Assembly: GCF_009674585.1 (NCBI RefSeq)
Contig: NZ_WKJP01000001.1
Coordinates: 248,001-312,000, forward strand
Direction: 5' to 3'
Origin: Haloferax marinisediminis
GTDB lineage: Archaea; Halobacteriota; Halobacteria; Halobacteriales; Haloferacaceae
DNA length: 64,000 nt
A program made the translations under genes and the position numbers. Positions 52,144 to 60,715 of this stretch are shown here, one piece after another. Below the pieces are notes generated by a model that was not told the DNA's origin, did not search any database, and worked only from the letters and a program-made list of their open reading frames with translations. Within the stretch, counting starts at the first letter, position 1. Each line of letters starts with the position of its first letter.

Positions 52144-52824
52144 TCACTGGGGCGAGTTCGTCGTCGGGAGTTTGGGGATGAGCCACGACAGGAACGAGTC
52201 CATACTCCGAGACTGTAGCCAGACGGTTCCCGGTCCCGTGAACGTGCAGACGAGTCCTTCACCACTGAACAGCGTCGATTTGAGTCCGCCCACGCGCTCG
52301 ACGGTGAAGTCGGTCGTCCCGTCGAAGGCGACGATGTGGCCAGTGTCGACCGTGTAGCGCTCGCCTTCGGTGAGTTCGACTTCGTGGATAGCCCCGTAAC
52401 TCGACAGGAAACTGTCGCCGGTCCCCTCCAGTTTCAAGAGAAAGAGCCCTTCACTGCCGAAGAACGTCTTGGCGCCGCCGAAGGAAGTGTCGAGGTCGAG
52501 GTCGACGGCGGATGCGAGGTACGACCCGGATTGGACGTACATCGTCTCGTCGTCGAGAGAGTGGTGGACGATGTCGCCCGGGAGGGGTGGTGCAAACGAA
52601 ACCTCACCCGCTTCTCTCGCGTTGAACGTGTTCTGGAAGAACGACTCGCCACCGAGGACGCTCCGTTTGAGCGACCCGAAGATGCCACCCCGTGCGGTCG
52701 TCTCGATGTCGATACCGTCGGCGTAACTCACCATGGCGCCAGCCTCAGAACGTATCGACTCACCTTGGTCGAGAGAGACGGTGAGGAGGGCAAACGACGG
52801 GCGATATTCGATGGTGTGGTCCAT
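52144..52824 (-). CDS. TIGR00266/AIM24 family protein
   Basis: This 226-residue beta-rich protein of the AIM24/TryP-like fold includes SIRSEAGAMVSYADGIDIET, LGGESFFQNTFNA, GLFLLKLEGTGDSFLSSYGA and the terminal VWLQSRSM. The family is widespread and of poorly known function. The yeast member acts in mitochondrial organisation, which may not transfer to archaea. The ATG at 52824 gives MDHTIEYRPSFA. There is no signal or membrane segment. Confidence 0.92.
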   Translation of the reverse strand: MDHTIEYRPSFALLTVSLDQGESIRSEAGAMVSYADGIDIETTARGGIFGSLKRSVLGGESFFQNTFNAREAGEVSFAPPLPGDIVHHSLDDETMYVQSGSYLASAVDLDLDTSFGGAKTFFGSEGLFLLKLEGTGDSFLSSYGAIHEVELTEGERYTVDTGHIVAFDGTTDFTVERVGGLKSTLFSGEGLVCTFTGPGTVWLQSRSMDSFLSWLIPKLPTTNSPQ

Positions 52825-52887
52825 ACCGGCTAGAACAACTCACGGCAGTATGAACATATTCCACAGAGAACAGTTCGCACACGCTCG

Positions 52888-53346
52888 TTACTTCGTGTCG
52901 GCACGAACGAACGTCACAGGGCACGGCGATTCGAGCATGACTTCTTGGGCGAGACTCCCGAAGACGGCCTTCCCGGCCGGCGAGCGCTTGCGCCCACCGA
53001 CGATGAGACGGTCGGCATCGACCTCGTTCGTGAGTTCGACGAGTTTCTTTCCGTGGTCGCCGACGGGGCCGCGGACCTCGTACGTGAGGCCTGCCGCGTC
53101 GAACTTCTGGGCGAGTTCGCGGACCGACGCGTGTCGGCGCGCGACGTCGTCGCCTGATACCTCTTCGGCCTCGATGTCGAAGTCGAGGTTGTCGAGCGCG
53201 TCGGTGTACTCGTCTTTGGTGAAGACGTGACCGATGACGACGGTCGCACCAGTCGGTCCGGCGACGTCGATCGTCTCTTCGGCGAGTCGGTCGAGTCGGT
53301 CGGCGTCACCCGCGCCAACGGCGAGTAAGATGGTTTCGATGGCCAT
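52888..53346 (-). CDS. universal stress protein (UspA family)
   Basis: This 152-residue UspA-fold protein starts MAIETILLAVGAGDADRLDR and carries the ATP-binding type motif VGGRKRSPAGKAVFGSLAQE followed by VMLESPCPVTFV. The ATG at 53346 is about 28 bases from CGTTAAG. It is the second Usp protein of the window, distinct in sequence from the one at 23 kb. It is likely a nucleotide-binding stress protein. Confidence 0.92.
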   Translation of the reverse strand: MAIETILLAVGAGDADRLDRLAEETIDVAGPTGATVVIGHVFTKDEYTDALDNLDFDIEAEEVSGDDVARRHASVRELAQKFDAAGLTYEVRGPVGDHGKKLVELTNEVDADRLIVGGRKRSPAGKAVFGSLAQEVMLESPCPVTFVRADTK

Positions 53347-53576
53347 AGCAGGCCGTTCGGCCCGACGACACTTAACGATGGTGGAAGATTTACTCAATTT
53401 CGAAAAAATATTTCTGCAGTATCGAACGCTGTCGCTCGTGTGTCGTGACACGCGTTGCCACATTCGCTCCGCCGAAATCGCGGGTGTCCAGGGAAGCATG
53501 CACGACGAAACGGCCGAGCGCCCCGCTCTGCGTGTGGTGGGTACACGAGAAAAAGCCGAACTGCGATGCTGACGCT

Positions 53577-53957
53577 CTAGTAGTCGGGTGCGTCGTCTTC
53601 GACTGCGCGCTTCATCGAGTCACGGCGCGACTTCGCGTCGCGGCCCGTCGCTTCGAGCAGGAAGTCGTTTTTCGCGCTGACGGCCTCACCGGCCGCTTCG
53701 AGGTCTTCAGGTGCGAGGTCCGTCGGGTCGGCCTCTTCGAAGTTGACCGCGAGACGGTCCTTCTTCCCGCTGTACTTGACAGCGCCGACGACGACGCGCT
53801 TGAACACCGGGTTCTTCGGTTCGCCGACCACGAAGAGGTCGCTCCCCTTGAAGTCCTCGGTGCCCGTGATGGGTCCGAAGTACTCTTCGACGGTCGCTTC
53901 CATGTCTGGTATTCGCTCTTCGAGCGTCTCCCCACGACGCATCTTGTACTCCTTCAT
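53577..53957 (-). CDS. conserved haloarchaeal protein, probable DUF5611
   Basis: This 126-residue soluble protein starts MKEYKMRRGETLEERIPDME and has ITGTEDFKGSDLFVVGEPKN and AVKYSGKKDRLAVNFEE. I associate it with the DUF5611 family of haloarchaea. It is a compact beta-rich protein of unknown role. No membrane segment or Cys motif is present. It lies just downstream of the larger zinc-ribbon protein on the same strand. Confidence 0.83.
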   Translation of the reverse strand: MKEYKMRRGETLEERIPDMEATVEEYFGPITGTEDFKGSDLFVVGEPKNPVFKRVVVGAVKYSGKKDRLAVNFEEADPTDLAPEDLEAAGEAVSAKNDFLLEATGRDAKSRRDSMKRAVEDDAPDY

Positions 53958-54027
53958 GCGGGCACTTTCGATAGGGGATGGTTTACCTGTTTCGCGACTC
54001 TACCACGCCTGTGATGGCGTGACGCGG

Positions 54028-54987
54028 TTAGGCTTCGCGCTCTGCGATGTATCCCTTTTTACACTCGGGGCAGATGTCGCCCGCCCGCATCGACGAGGAG
54101 GACGCACCGCGCGAGTGCCCGCAGTTCGGGCAGTAGTACTCGATGGCTTCGTCGGGCGCCTCGCTTCCGAGGTTCGCCTCGTCGGCACGAACGAAGTCGT
54201 CTGCGTCGTCCGCTTCGATATATTCGCCATTCGCCGCCGCGTTCACAGACCCGTTCGACTCGGGCGTCAGTCCGCCACCGAACGAGACGGAGGCCGGTTC
54301 ACCGTCGTCAGGCTTGGCATCCCATCCGTGGTCTTCGCCGGGGGCCTCGGGCCATGCACCGTGTTCGCGCGCTGGCTTGGATTCGCTCTCAGTGCCGGCC
54401 GCCGCGTCGGCGTCGATGAACTCCGCGTCGTCGGCGTCGCCGGTCGGGGCGGGTGCCGGGTCTTCCGTGTCGACGTCGGAGACGTCGTCGGGCCACTGCG
54501 TCCGGTCACGCGGGGCGTCGTCGTCCGCATCGTCTTCGAGGATGATGCCGTCGTCGGTGACGGCGGGTTCGGGTTCGAGTTCCTCGTCGGCGTCGTCAGT
54601 GGCCGGGTGGTCGGGCGCCGGTTGTGCATCCGAGGCGGCCTCGGTCTGCGGGTCCGGAGCCGTCTCGATGTCGGGCGCGGCCTCGGCATCTGGTGCTGGT
54701 TCCGCCTCGACAACTGACTCGTCAGAGTCGGTCGCACCCGGTTTCGGGTCGGCGGGTTCGAATCCGGCCGCGGCCGTCTCGACTTCGCCTTCCGTCATCC
54801 CGACTTCTTCGGGCGTCCGGATGGCCGTCACTTCCTTGTTCTCGCTGATTACCTGCTCGTGCCCGCATCGGCTACACACTTGCAGTTCTCTAATCGACAC
54901 AACCACCTCGTCACCGCGTTCCTCGCGCTCCCGTTCCGTCTCGGGGTCACTGTACGAGTGCCCGAGAAGACGGCAAGTAAGTCCCAT
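54028..54987 (-). CDS. zinc-ribbon protein with long acidic Pro/Ala-rich linker (probable DUF7093)
   Basis: This 319-residue protein has an N-terminal metal-type motif C5, H10 and CSRCGHEQ and a C-terminal zinc ribbon (YYCPNCGHSRGASSSSMRAG then CPECKKGY). About 200 residues between them are Asp/Glu/Pro/Ala-rich with short repeats such as PAPDAEAAPDIETAPDPQTE. The linker is probably disordered. The protein looks like a zinc-finger adaptor of unknown role. The start at 54987 (MGLTCRLLGHSY) is clear. Confidence 0.8.
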   Translation of the reverse strand: MGLTCRLLGHSYSDPETEREREERGDEVVVSIRELQVCSRCGHEQVISENKEVTAIRTPEEVGMTEGEVETAAAGFEPADPKPGATDSDESVVEAEPAPDAEAAPDIETAPDPQTEAASDAQPAPDHPATDDADEELEPEPAVTDDGIILEDDADDDAPRDRTQWPDDVSDVDTEDPAPAPTGDADDAEFIDADAAAGTESESKPAREHGAWPEAPGEDHGWDAKPDDGEPASVSFGGGLTPESNGSVNAAANGEYIEADDADDFVRADEANLGSEAPDEAIEYYCPNCGHSRGASSSSMRAGDICPECKKGYIAEREA

Positions 54988-55091
54988 TACGCGAGGATTC
55001 CGGGATTCTGCACCAAAAAGCTACCCCCTGACCGTCGGACGTCTGTCAGACGGGCGGTACAGGTAAACGGGAGGCGAACGATGTATCGACT

Positions 55092-55391
55092 ATGAGAGCG
55101 AGGCGGGAGTTTCGGAATCGCCGCGACATCGAAGTCGCGGTACTCGACGCGCTCGTCGACCGCCACGACGAAGGGATGACGGTATTCGAACTCCGTGCTG
55201 CCGTCGACGCCGACATCGACACCATCGAAGACGCCCTCTCGGTGTTGAAGTCGGAAGACCTCATCGTGGTCGAAGAGGCGCAACGGCGCGTCCTCATCCA
55301 CCCAGACGAGCGAGTCGTTCCAGATCCGAGTGAAGAGATGAAGCCCGATGCAACGTTGATAGACCGTCTTCGCAAACGCCTCGGACTGTAG
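55092..55391 (+). CDS. winged-helix-like protein, probable DUF6432
   Basis: This 99-residue protein begins MRARREFRNRRDIEVAVLDA and has a winged-helix shape: VFELRAAVDADIDTIEDALS followed by VLKSEDLIVVEEAQRRVLIH. I associate it with the DUF6432 family of haloarchaea. It may bind nucleic acid. It is divergent from the zinc-ribbon gene and lies 76 bases upstream of the YgfZ-like gene. Confidence 0.82.
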   Translation: MRARREFRNRRDIEVAVLDALVDRHDEGMTVFELRAAVDADIDTIEDALSVLKSEDLIVVEEAQRRVLIHPDERVVPDPSEEMKPDATLIDRLRKRLGL

Positions 55392-55467
55392 CCAGACCAC
55401 CGAGTGAATCGCGGAAGCGTGACCGCGGAGTGTGAGGGTTTTACCCGCTGAGGCCAAACGGGGAGTT

Positions 55468-56577
55468 ATGACACTCGTCGCCGACATCCACGAGGCCCAC
55501 GGTGCGACGTTCGAGACGCGCGGTGGAGTCGAGGTTGTGAGCCACTACGGCCGACCGGACCGGACGCACCGCGCCGTCCGCAACGGTGTCGGAGTCATCG
55601 AACACGGCTACGGCGTCGTCGCCGTCGAAGGCGAGGACCGAATCGAGTACGTCGACAACGCGGTGACGAACAACGTCCCTGCAGACGACGGACACGGCGT
55701 CTACGCCTTCCTCCTCGACCCCGATGGCCGTATCGAGACCGACATGTACATCTACAACGCTGGCGAGCGACTGCTCCTCTTCACGCCGCGCGACCGTGCA
55801 GAACCGCTCGTCGAAGAGTGGCGCTCGAAGACGTTCCTCCAGCGCGTCCGCATCCGCGACGCCTCCGAAGAGTTCGCCGTCTTCGGTGTCCACGGGTCGA
55901 AGTCGACTGAAAAAGTCGCGAGCATCCTCTCGGGGGCGGGCGCGCCCGAACCCGAACTCACCTTCGTCCGTGGCTCTATCGGCGGCGAGTACGGTGTGAC
56001 GGTCATCGCGTCGGACAACCCAACTGGTGAGGAAGGCTACGACCTCATCTGCCGGGCCAAAGACGCCGAAGACGTGTTCGAGGCGCTCTTGTTCTACGGG
56101 AACCCCGCGATACCCGTCGGCTACCAGACGTGGGACAGCCTCACCGCCGAGGCCGGAACACCACTGTTCGAGACCGAACTGCGCGGGAACATCCCGAACG
56201 TCGTCGGCGCACGCAACGCACTCGACTTCGACAAAGGCTGTTTCGTCGGGCAGGAAGTCGTCTCGAAGGTCGAAAACCGCGGACGTCCGTCGCGTCGCCT
56301 CGTCGGCTTCCGTGCCGACTCAATCCCCGACGCGGGTGTGGACGCGTTTGGCGACTCCGAGGTCCGCGCGGACGGTGACGCCGTCGGAACGGTAACGCGC
56401 GCTGTCGAGAGTCCCCTCGTCGAGTCACCCATCGGGTTCGCACTCGTGAACTACGACCTCGGAGCCGACGAGCTCACCGTCGCCGTCGACGGAGAACAGA
56501 TTTCGGCCACCGTCGAGTCACTCCCGTTCGTGGACGGAACTGCTCGCTCGGCACGGATTCCGTCGTACCCAGAGTAA
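55468..56577 (+). CDS. ygfZ: YgfZ/GcvT-like folate-binding domain protein
   Basis: This 369-residue protein has the GcvT fold with the YgfZ signature K-G-C-F-V-G-Q-E in DKGCFVGQEVVSKVENRGRP. GVHGSKSTEKVA and GIPNVVGARN-like segments are weaker. YgfZ/IBA57-type proteins bind tetrahydrofolate and help 4Fe-4S protein assembly. True GcvT lacks the KGCxxGQE motif, so the YgfZ assignment is preferred. The ATG at 55468 is close to a GTTTTAC TATA-like element. Confidence 0.88.
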   Translation: MTLVADIHEAHGATFETRGGVEVVSHYGRPDRTHRAVRNGVGVIEHGYGVVAVEGEDRIEYVDNAVTNNVPADDGHGVYAFLLDPDGRIETDMYIYNAGERLLLFTPRDRAEPLVEEWRSKTFLQRVRIRDASEEFAVFGVHGSKSTEKVASILSGAGAPEPELTFVRGSIGGEYGVTVIASDNPTGEEGYDLICRAKDAEDVFEALLFYGNPAIPVGYQTWDSLTAEAGTPLFETELRGNIPNVVGARNALDFDKGCFVGQEVVSKVENRGRPSRRLVGFRADSIPDAGVDAFGDSEVRADGDAVGTVTRAVESPLVESPIGFALVNYDLGADELTVAVDGEQISATVESLPFVDGTARSARIPSYPE

Positions 56578-56613
56578 GGAGTGACGAGCACGGTCGTTGG
56601 ACCGTACTCCCGG

Positions 56614-57696
56614 TCAGAACAGTTTCTTCAGGTGTTCGCGCGAGAAGAACGAGCTCGGCTTGTCCATGTGGACACCAATCTCACCGGAAAGCGACCGGAG
56701 GCCGACGTGCTGGAGCCACTCGGGGAACGAGTAGCACTTGCGGACGAGATGCCCGAGTCGAATCTCCGTCGAGAGTTCGTCACGCCACGCAGACTCGTAC
56801 TCCGAGAGGCTCTCGGGGTCGTCGGGGTCGATAGTCTCGGCCGCGATGTCCGCGGCGGTCATTCCGTAGAGGATGCCGCCACCGGTGAACGGCTTCGTCT
56901 GCGCGGCGGCGTCACCGACGAGGAACGCGCGTCGCGTCGTCGTGCGCGCCGGTGGACCGATTGGAATCGCCCCAGAGCAGAAGTGCTCGGTCTCCACGTC
57001 GTAGGTGTCGGTGAGCGCGTCGAACATCTCGTTGACTTCCGCACCCGGTGGGGCCGCAAGTCCGTACTCGACACCTGCATCGCCGCGCGGGATACGCCAG
57101 GCGAAGAACCGCGGGACTGTGAGGTGAACGTCCACGAAGTCACCGTGGTCAGGTTCCGGGTCGAACGCGAGGACGCCGTGGAGCGTCTCTGACGGTTCCG
57201 GGAGGTCGAGTGAGCGGCGGACCCGTGAGGTTGGGCCGTCGCACCCGGCGACCATCTTGGCGTCGAACGAGACGGTTCCAGACTCGCCCGCGACACTCAC
57301 GGTCAGTTCCACTCGGTCGTCGAGTTCCTCGATTGCCGTGACCGTGTGGCCTTCGCGGACGTCCGCGCCGGCCTCGCGCGCGCAGTCGGCGAGCGTTCGG
57401 TCGAGTTCGACACGGTCGATGACGTTCGAGACTTCCGTCTGTTTGTAGAACGGATACGCCTTCGAGTTCGGGCCGCCGACGTGGAAGTCTGCGCCGTAGA
57501 TACGGTTCTGGAAGAGGTGGTCACGTGCCTCGTCGGGGACGTACTCCCAGATGTCGGTACTCACGTGCCCAGAGCACGCGAGCGGCGTTCCGACTGTCCC
57601 CTTTTCGAGGGCGAGCACGTCGTATCCCGCTTCGGCCGCACGACGGGCGAACCGCGCGCCGGCAGGACCAACGCCGACGACGGCGAAATCGTACAT
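56614..57696 (-). CDS. geranylgeranyl reductase family protein
   Basis: This 360-residue FAD protein saturates double bonds of geranylgeranyl chains in archaeal lipid or quinone biosynthesis. The FAD loop GVGPAGARFARRAAEAGYDV is at the N terminus, and FLVGDAAAQTKPFTGGGILY is the second FAD motif. PLACSGHVSTDIWEYVPDEA is a family-specific segment. The end EHLKKLF is typical. It converges with the YgfZ-like gene, 36 bases away. The start at 57696 is unambiguous. Confidence 0.92.
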   Translation of the reverse strand: MYDFAVVGVGPAGARFARRAAEAGYDVLALEKGTVGTPLACSGHVSTDIWEYVPDEARDHLFQNRIYGADFHVGGPNSKAYPFYKQTEVSNVIDRVELDRTLADCAREAGADVREGHTVTAIEELDDRVELTVSVAGESGTVSFDAKMVAGCDGPTSRVRRSLDLPEPSETLHGVLAFDPEPDHGDFVDVHLTVPRFFAWRIPRGDAGVEYGLAAPPGAEVNEMFDALTDTYDVETEHFCSGAIPIGPPARTTTRRAFLVGDAAAQTKPFTGGGILYGMTAADIAAETIDPDDPESLSEYESAWRDELSTEIRLGHLVRKCYSFPEWLQHVGLRSLSGEIGVHMDKPSSFFSREHLKKLF

Positions 57697-57765
57697 ACTC
57701 GGGCGTTGACGCGACGGCCAATGAATCTTCTCGCTTCGGTCGAACGGGCCGGAACCAGACCGGGG

Positions 57766-58758
57766 TTACCCGACGACGGCGAGTCCTGCTGCGGTTCGCC
57801 GCGCTTCACCCCACGGGATATCGAGTTTGGTCCACGAGTCGCCGAAGTCGGCCGTTCGGAAGAGCCCGTGGTCGTTGACTGCGTAGCACTCGCCACCAAC
57901 CAGGCCGGATGCCAAGACGGCGCGCGTCGCACCCGCTCCCGTCGGCAGGCCGATGTCGTCGAGGCGCTCCCACGGGTCACCGTCGCGTGAGCGGTACAGG
58001 TAGCTCTCCGCAGCCCCAACGTTGTGGGCCCGCATCGGACTCCGTGCGGAAGTCAAGAGGACCGACCCGGGGTCTGCCGGGTCGACGACGACGCTCCAGC
58101 AGTACCCGTGGCCGAGTCCCTCGGTCGGTGTCGTCCACGACGTACCGCCGTCGTCGCTCTCGGCGTAGCCGTCGCCAGCGGCGTCCCAGACGTGTCCCGG
58201 TCGGTCGGGGTGCGTCGCCATCGAGTGGGTGTCTCGTTTGCTCCTGGGGACGCGGTCCTGCCACGTCCCGCCGCCGTCGAGCGAACGAACGAGCGCGCCC
58301 GCCTCAATGGCGACGAAGAGTCGGTCCGGGTCCACGGGGTCGACTTCTATCCAGCGAACGTGGTGGGTGTGTGGCCGCGGCGGGAACGCCCACGACGACG
58401 CAGAAGGGAGGTCCGTCAGCGACGGGAGTTCGGCCCACGTCTCTCCGCCGTCAGTCGACCGAAACACCGTCGACGGTTCCGTGCCGGCGTAGACCACGTC
58501 CGGGTCGGCGGGTGAGATTGCGAGACTCGTCACGGAGTCGATGACCGTCTCAGCCCCACTCTCGTGCCACGTCTCACCGCCGTCTGTCGTCCGGAAGAGA
58601 CCAGCGTCGAAGGTGCCACAGAAGGCACGCGCTGGGACACGCGGGTCGCCCGCGACACACTCGATTCGGTGGTCGCCGAGGCGACGACGAGTCCGAAGGT
58701 CATCCGGTGGGCCAGTGACGGCGAGTACTGCGCCGTCTGCTGCTGCGTAGAGATGCAT
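57766..58758 (-). CDS. BNR/sortilin-like repeat beta-propeller protein (YCF48-like)
   Basis: This 330-residue propeller has Asp-box repeats: FRTTDGGETWHES, FRSTDGGETWAELP, VRSLDGGGTWQDR, YAESDDGGTSWTTP and FRTADFGDSWTKLD. Each lies on one blade. There is no signal peptide, so it is probably cytosolic, unlike most sialidase-like proteins. Plant/cyanobacterial YCF48 and sortilin share the fold. The ATG at 58758 (MHLYAAADGAVLAV) was chosen because the upstream frame is not protein-like. Function unknown. Confidence 0.88.
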   Translation of the reverse strand: MHLYAAADGAVLAVTGPPDDLRTRRRLGDHRIECVAGDPRVPARAFCGTFDAGLFRTTDGGETWHESGAETVIDSVTSLAISPADPDVVYAGTEPSTVFRSTDGGETWAELPSLTDLPSASSWAFPPRPHTHHVRWIEVDPVDPDRLFVAIEAGALVRSLDGGGTWQDRVPRSKRDTHSMATHPDRPGHVWDAAGDGYAESDDGGTSWTTPTEGLGHGYCWSVVVDPADPGSVLLTSARSPMRAHNVGAAESYLYRSRDGDPWERLDDIGLPTGAGATRAVLASGLVGGECYAVNDHGLFRTADFGDSWTKLDIPWGEARRTAAGLAVVG

Positions 58759-58837
58759 AGGGAAACTACGGCCTCCACACGCAAAAGGACGACAGCGCGT
58801 CGTAGGGCGCGTCGTGACTCCAACGGGGCGAAGAGGC

Positions 58838-59641
58838 CTACGACAGGTCGCGGCGCTCGAACACCTCGGCGGCGAGCACCACGAGGACACACGCAGTGAC
58901 GAAGAGGACGGCCACGCCACCCCAGTCGACGTCGCCAGCAACGAGGAGTTCGCCGGGGTCGATGTAGCGCGTGAGCGAGAGCGACCCGAGGAACTCGTAG
59001 TCGGTGTCCGTCGTCAGCGAGTCGAGGAGGAACGTTCCGAAGATGACGCCGATGGCGGCGCCTTGGGCCCGGCGGACTCGTTGGAAGAACGCCGATGCGA
59101 GCAGGCCGACGGCGACGCAGTCCACGAGGTAGAGCGCGCCAACCGCGTGGACCAAGACGAGCCGAGACACCCGAATCTCCTCGTCGATGAGGCCAGCACC
59201 GAGGATAACGGATGCGAAGACGACGATATTGACGAGTGCGATTGCCGGGAGCATCGCGAGGAACTTGCCGATGACGAACCGGGTTCGAGAGATGGGGCGG
59301 ACGAGGACGAACTCGATCGACTTGCGGTCGACCTCACCGGCGATGAGCGACCCTGCGGCGTAGGCGAAGTAACTCCCGACGATGAGCAACCAGACGAGTT
59401 GGTAGAGTTCGATGACGAGGTAGCCTTCGAGCGACGAGATGTCGGTGACGCTCCCGACGAACGCCGTTCTGAACTCTTCGGGATACGACTCCAGCAGTTC
59501 GTTGAAATCGACGTCTGCCTCCCCGAACGAGGGGAACACGGCGATGGTGAGACCGACTGTCGCGACGAGTAGCGCGGTGACGATGAGAATCCCGCGCCGG
59601 CGCTGGTCGAACTCGAACAACGCGATGTCGAGTTCACGCAT
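58838..59641 (-). CDS. ABC-2 type transporter permease
   Basis: This 267-residue membrane protein has six helices (ILIVTALLVATVGLTIAVFP, LVWLLIVGSYFAYAAGSLIA and others). It is a permease of the ABC-2 export class. The segment IAGEVDRKSIEFVLVRPISR (residues about 100-119) is the coupling region typical of the family. It overlaps the upstream ATPase gene by eight bases. The cargo is unknown. Confidence 0.9.
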   Translation of the reverse strand: MRELDIALFEFDQRRRGILIVTALLVATVGLTIAVFPSFGEADVDFNELLESYPEEFRTAFVGSVTDISSLEGYLVIELYQLVWLLIVGSYFAYAAGSLIAGEVDRKSIEFVLVRPISRTRFVIGKFLAMLPAIALVNIVVFASVILGAGLIDEEIRVSRLVLVHAVGALYLVDCVAVGLLASAFFQRVRRAQGAAIGVIFGTFLLDSLTTDTDYEFLGSLSLTRYIDPGELLVAGDVDWGGVAVLFVTACVLVVLAAEVFERRDLS

Positions 59642-60578
59642 CGGCGACCTCTTCGGGCAGGTCTGTCTCTCCAGCCTCCTCGCTCTCGTCCTCGTCGGCG
59701 TCGTAGAAGTGCATGAACACGTCTTCGATGGCCGTCTCGCGCACTTCGAGGTCGTCGATACGATAGGCTTCGAGTGCGTCCACGAGGCCGTCGTAGTTCC
59801 CCGAGATGACGAGGCGAAGTGAGCCGTCGGGTTCGAGTCTCGCGTCGATGGTCTCGTCGAAGTCGAAGTCGGCGAGGTCGATGGCGTCGGGCGACTGGAG
59901 CGTGACGACCTTCCCACTCCGTTCGAGGAGGTCGTCGATGTGTTCGACGGCGACGAGTCGGCCGTTTCTGATGATGCCGACCTGGTCGCACACCTGCCGA
60001 ACCTCGCTGAGGATGTGGGTCGAAAAGAACACCGAGACACCCCGGTCACGCTCCTCGCGGAGGAAGTCGTAGAACTCCTGTTGGACCAGCGGGTCCAACC
60101 CGGACGTGGGTTCGTCCATCACGACGAGGCGCGGTTCGTGCATGAACGCCTGGACGATGGCGAGTTTCTGTCGGTTCCCTCGTGAGTAGCCTCGAACTGG
60201 GCGGTCGAGTGGAACCGGAAAGCGTTCGAGGAGTTCGTCGCGTCGTTCGTCACCGGAGAGACTCGCAAGGTAGTCGAGGGTCTTCCGGCCCGTCACGTCG
60301 TCGTAGAACTGGGGGTCTCCGGGGATGTGCCCAATCTGGTCACGAACGCCGAGGAAGGCGTCCCGGTCGTCGATTGGGACGCCGAGAATGCTCGCGGTTC
60401 CAGCAGTCGGCGTGAGAAATCCCAAGAGAAGTCGGATCGTCGTCGACTTCCCGGCCCCGTTCGGCCCGAGAAAGCCGAACAGCTCGCCCTCGGGAACCGT
60501 GAGGTCGAGTTCTTCGATGCCGCGAACGTCCCCGTAAAATTTGGTCAACCCTTCGATGTTGATGGCGGGGACAGTCAT
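59634..60578 (-). CDS. ABC-2 exporter ATP-binding protein
   Basis: This 314-residue ATPase has Walker A GPNGAGKSTT, Q loop GHIPGDPQFYD, signature YSRGNRQKLAI, Walker B VVMDEPTSGLDP and switch His STHILSEV. The C-terminal extension (about 90 residues, LEPDGSLRLVISGNYDGLVD) is the DUF4162-type domain seen in export ATPases. It starts at 60578 and overlaps the permease gene. The CARDB surface protein is divergent from it. Confidence 0.93.
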   Translation of the reverse strand: MTVPAINIEGLTKFYGDVRGIEELDLTVPEGELFGFLGPNGAGKSTTIRLLLGFLTPTAGTASILGVPIDDRDAFLGVRDQIGHIPGDPQFYDDVTGRKTLDYLASLSGDERRDELLERFPVPLDRPVRGYSRGNRQKLAIVQAFMHEPRLVVMDEPTSGLDPLVQQEFYDFLREERDRGVSVFFSTHILSEVRQVCDQVGIIRNGRLVAVEHIDDLLERSGKVVTLQSPDAIDLADFDFDETIDARLEPDGSLRLVISGNYDGLVDALEAYRIDDLEVRETAIEDVFMHFYDADEDESEEAGETDLPEEVADA

Positions 60579-60715
60579 GCTACGAGGTAGGCGTGCCGCC
60601 AACCTATCCCTTGCGTGCAATTACCAACTGATGAGAGTTGGAGCGGCGGTTAATATTACAGCCGACTAATATGAATTGACCGAGCGAGGTACCGCCCCGC
60701 CGGTTGGTACCTACC

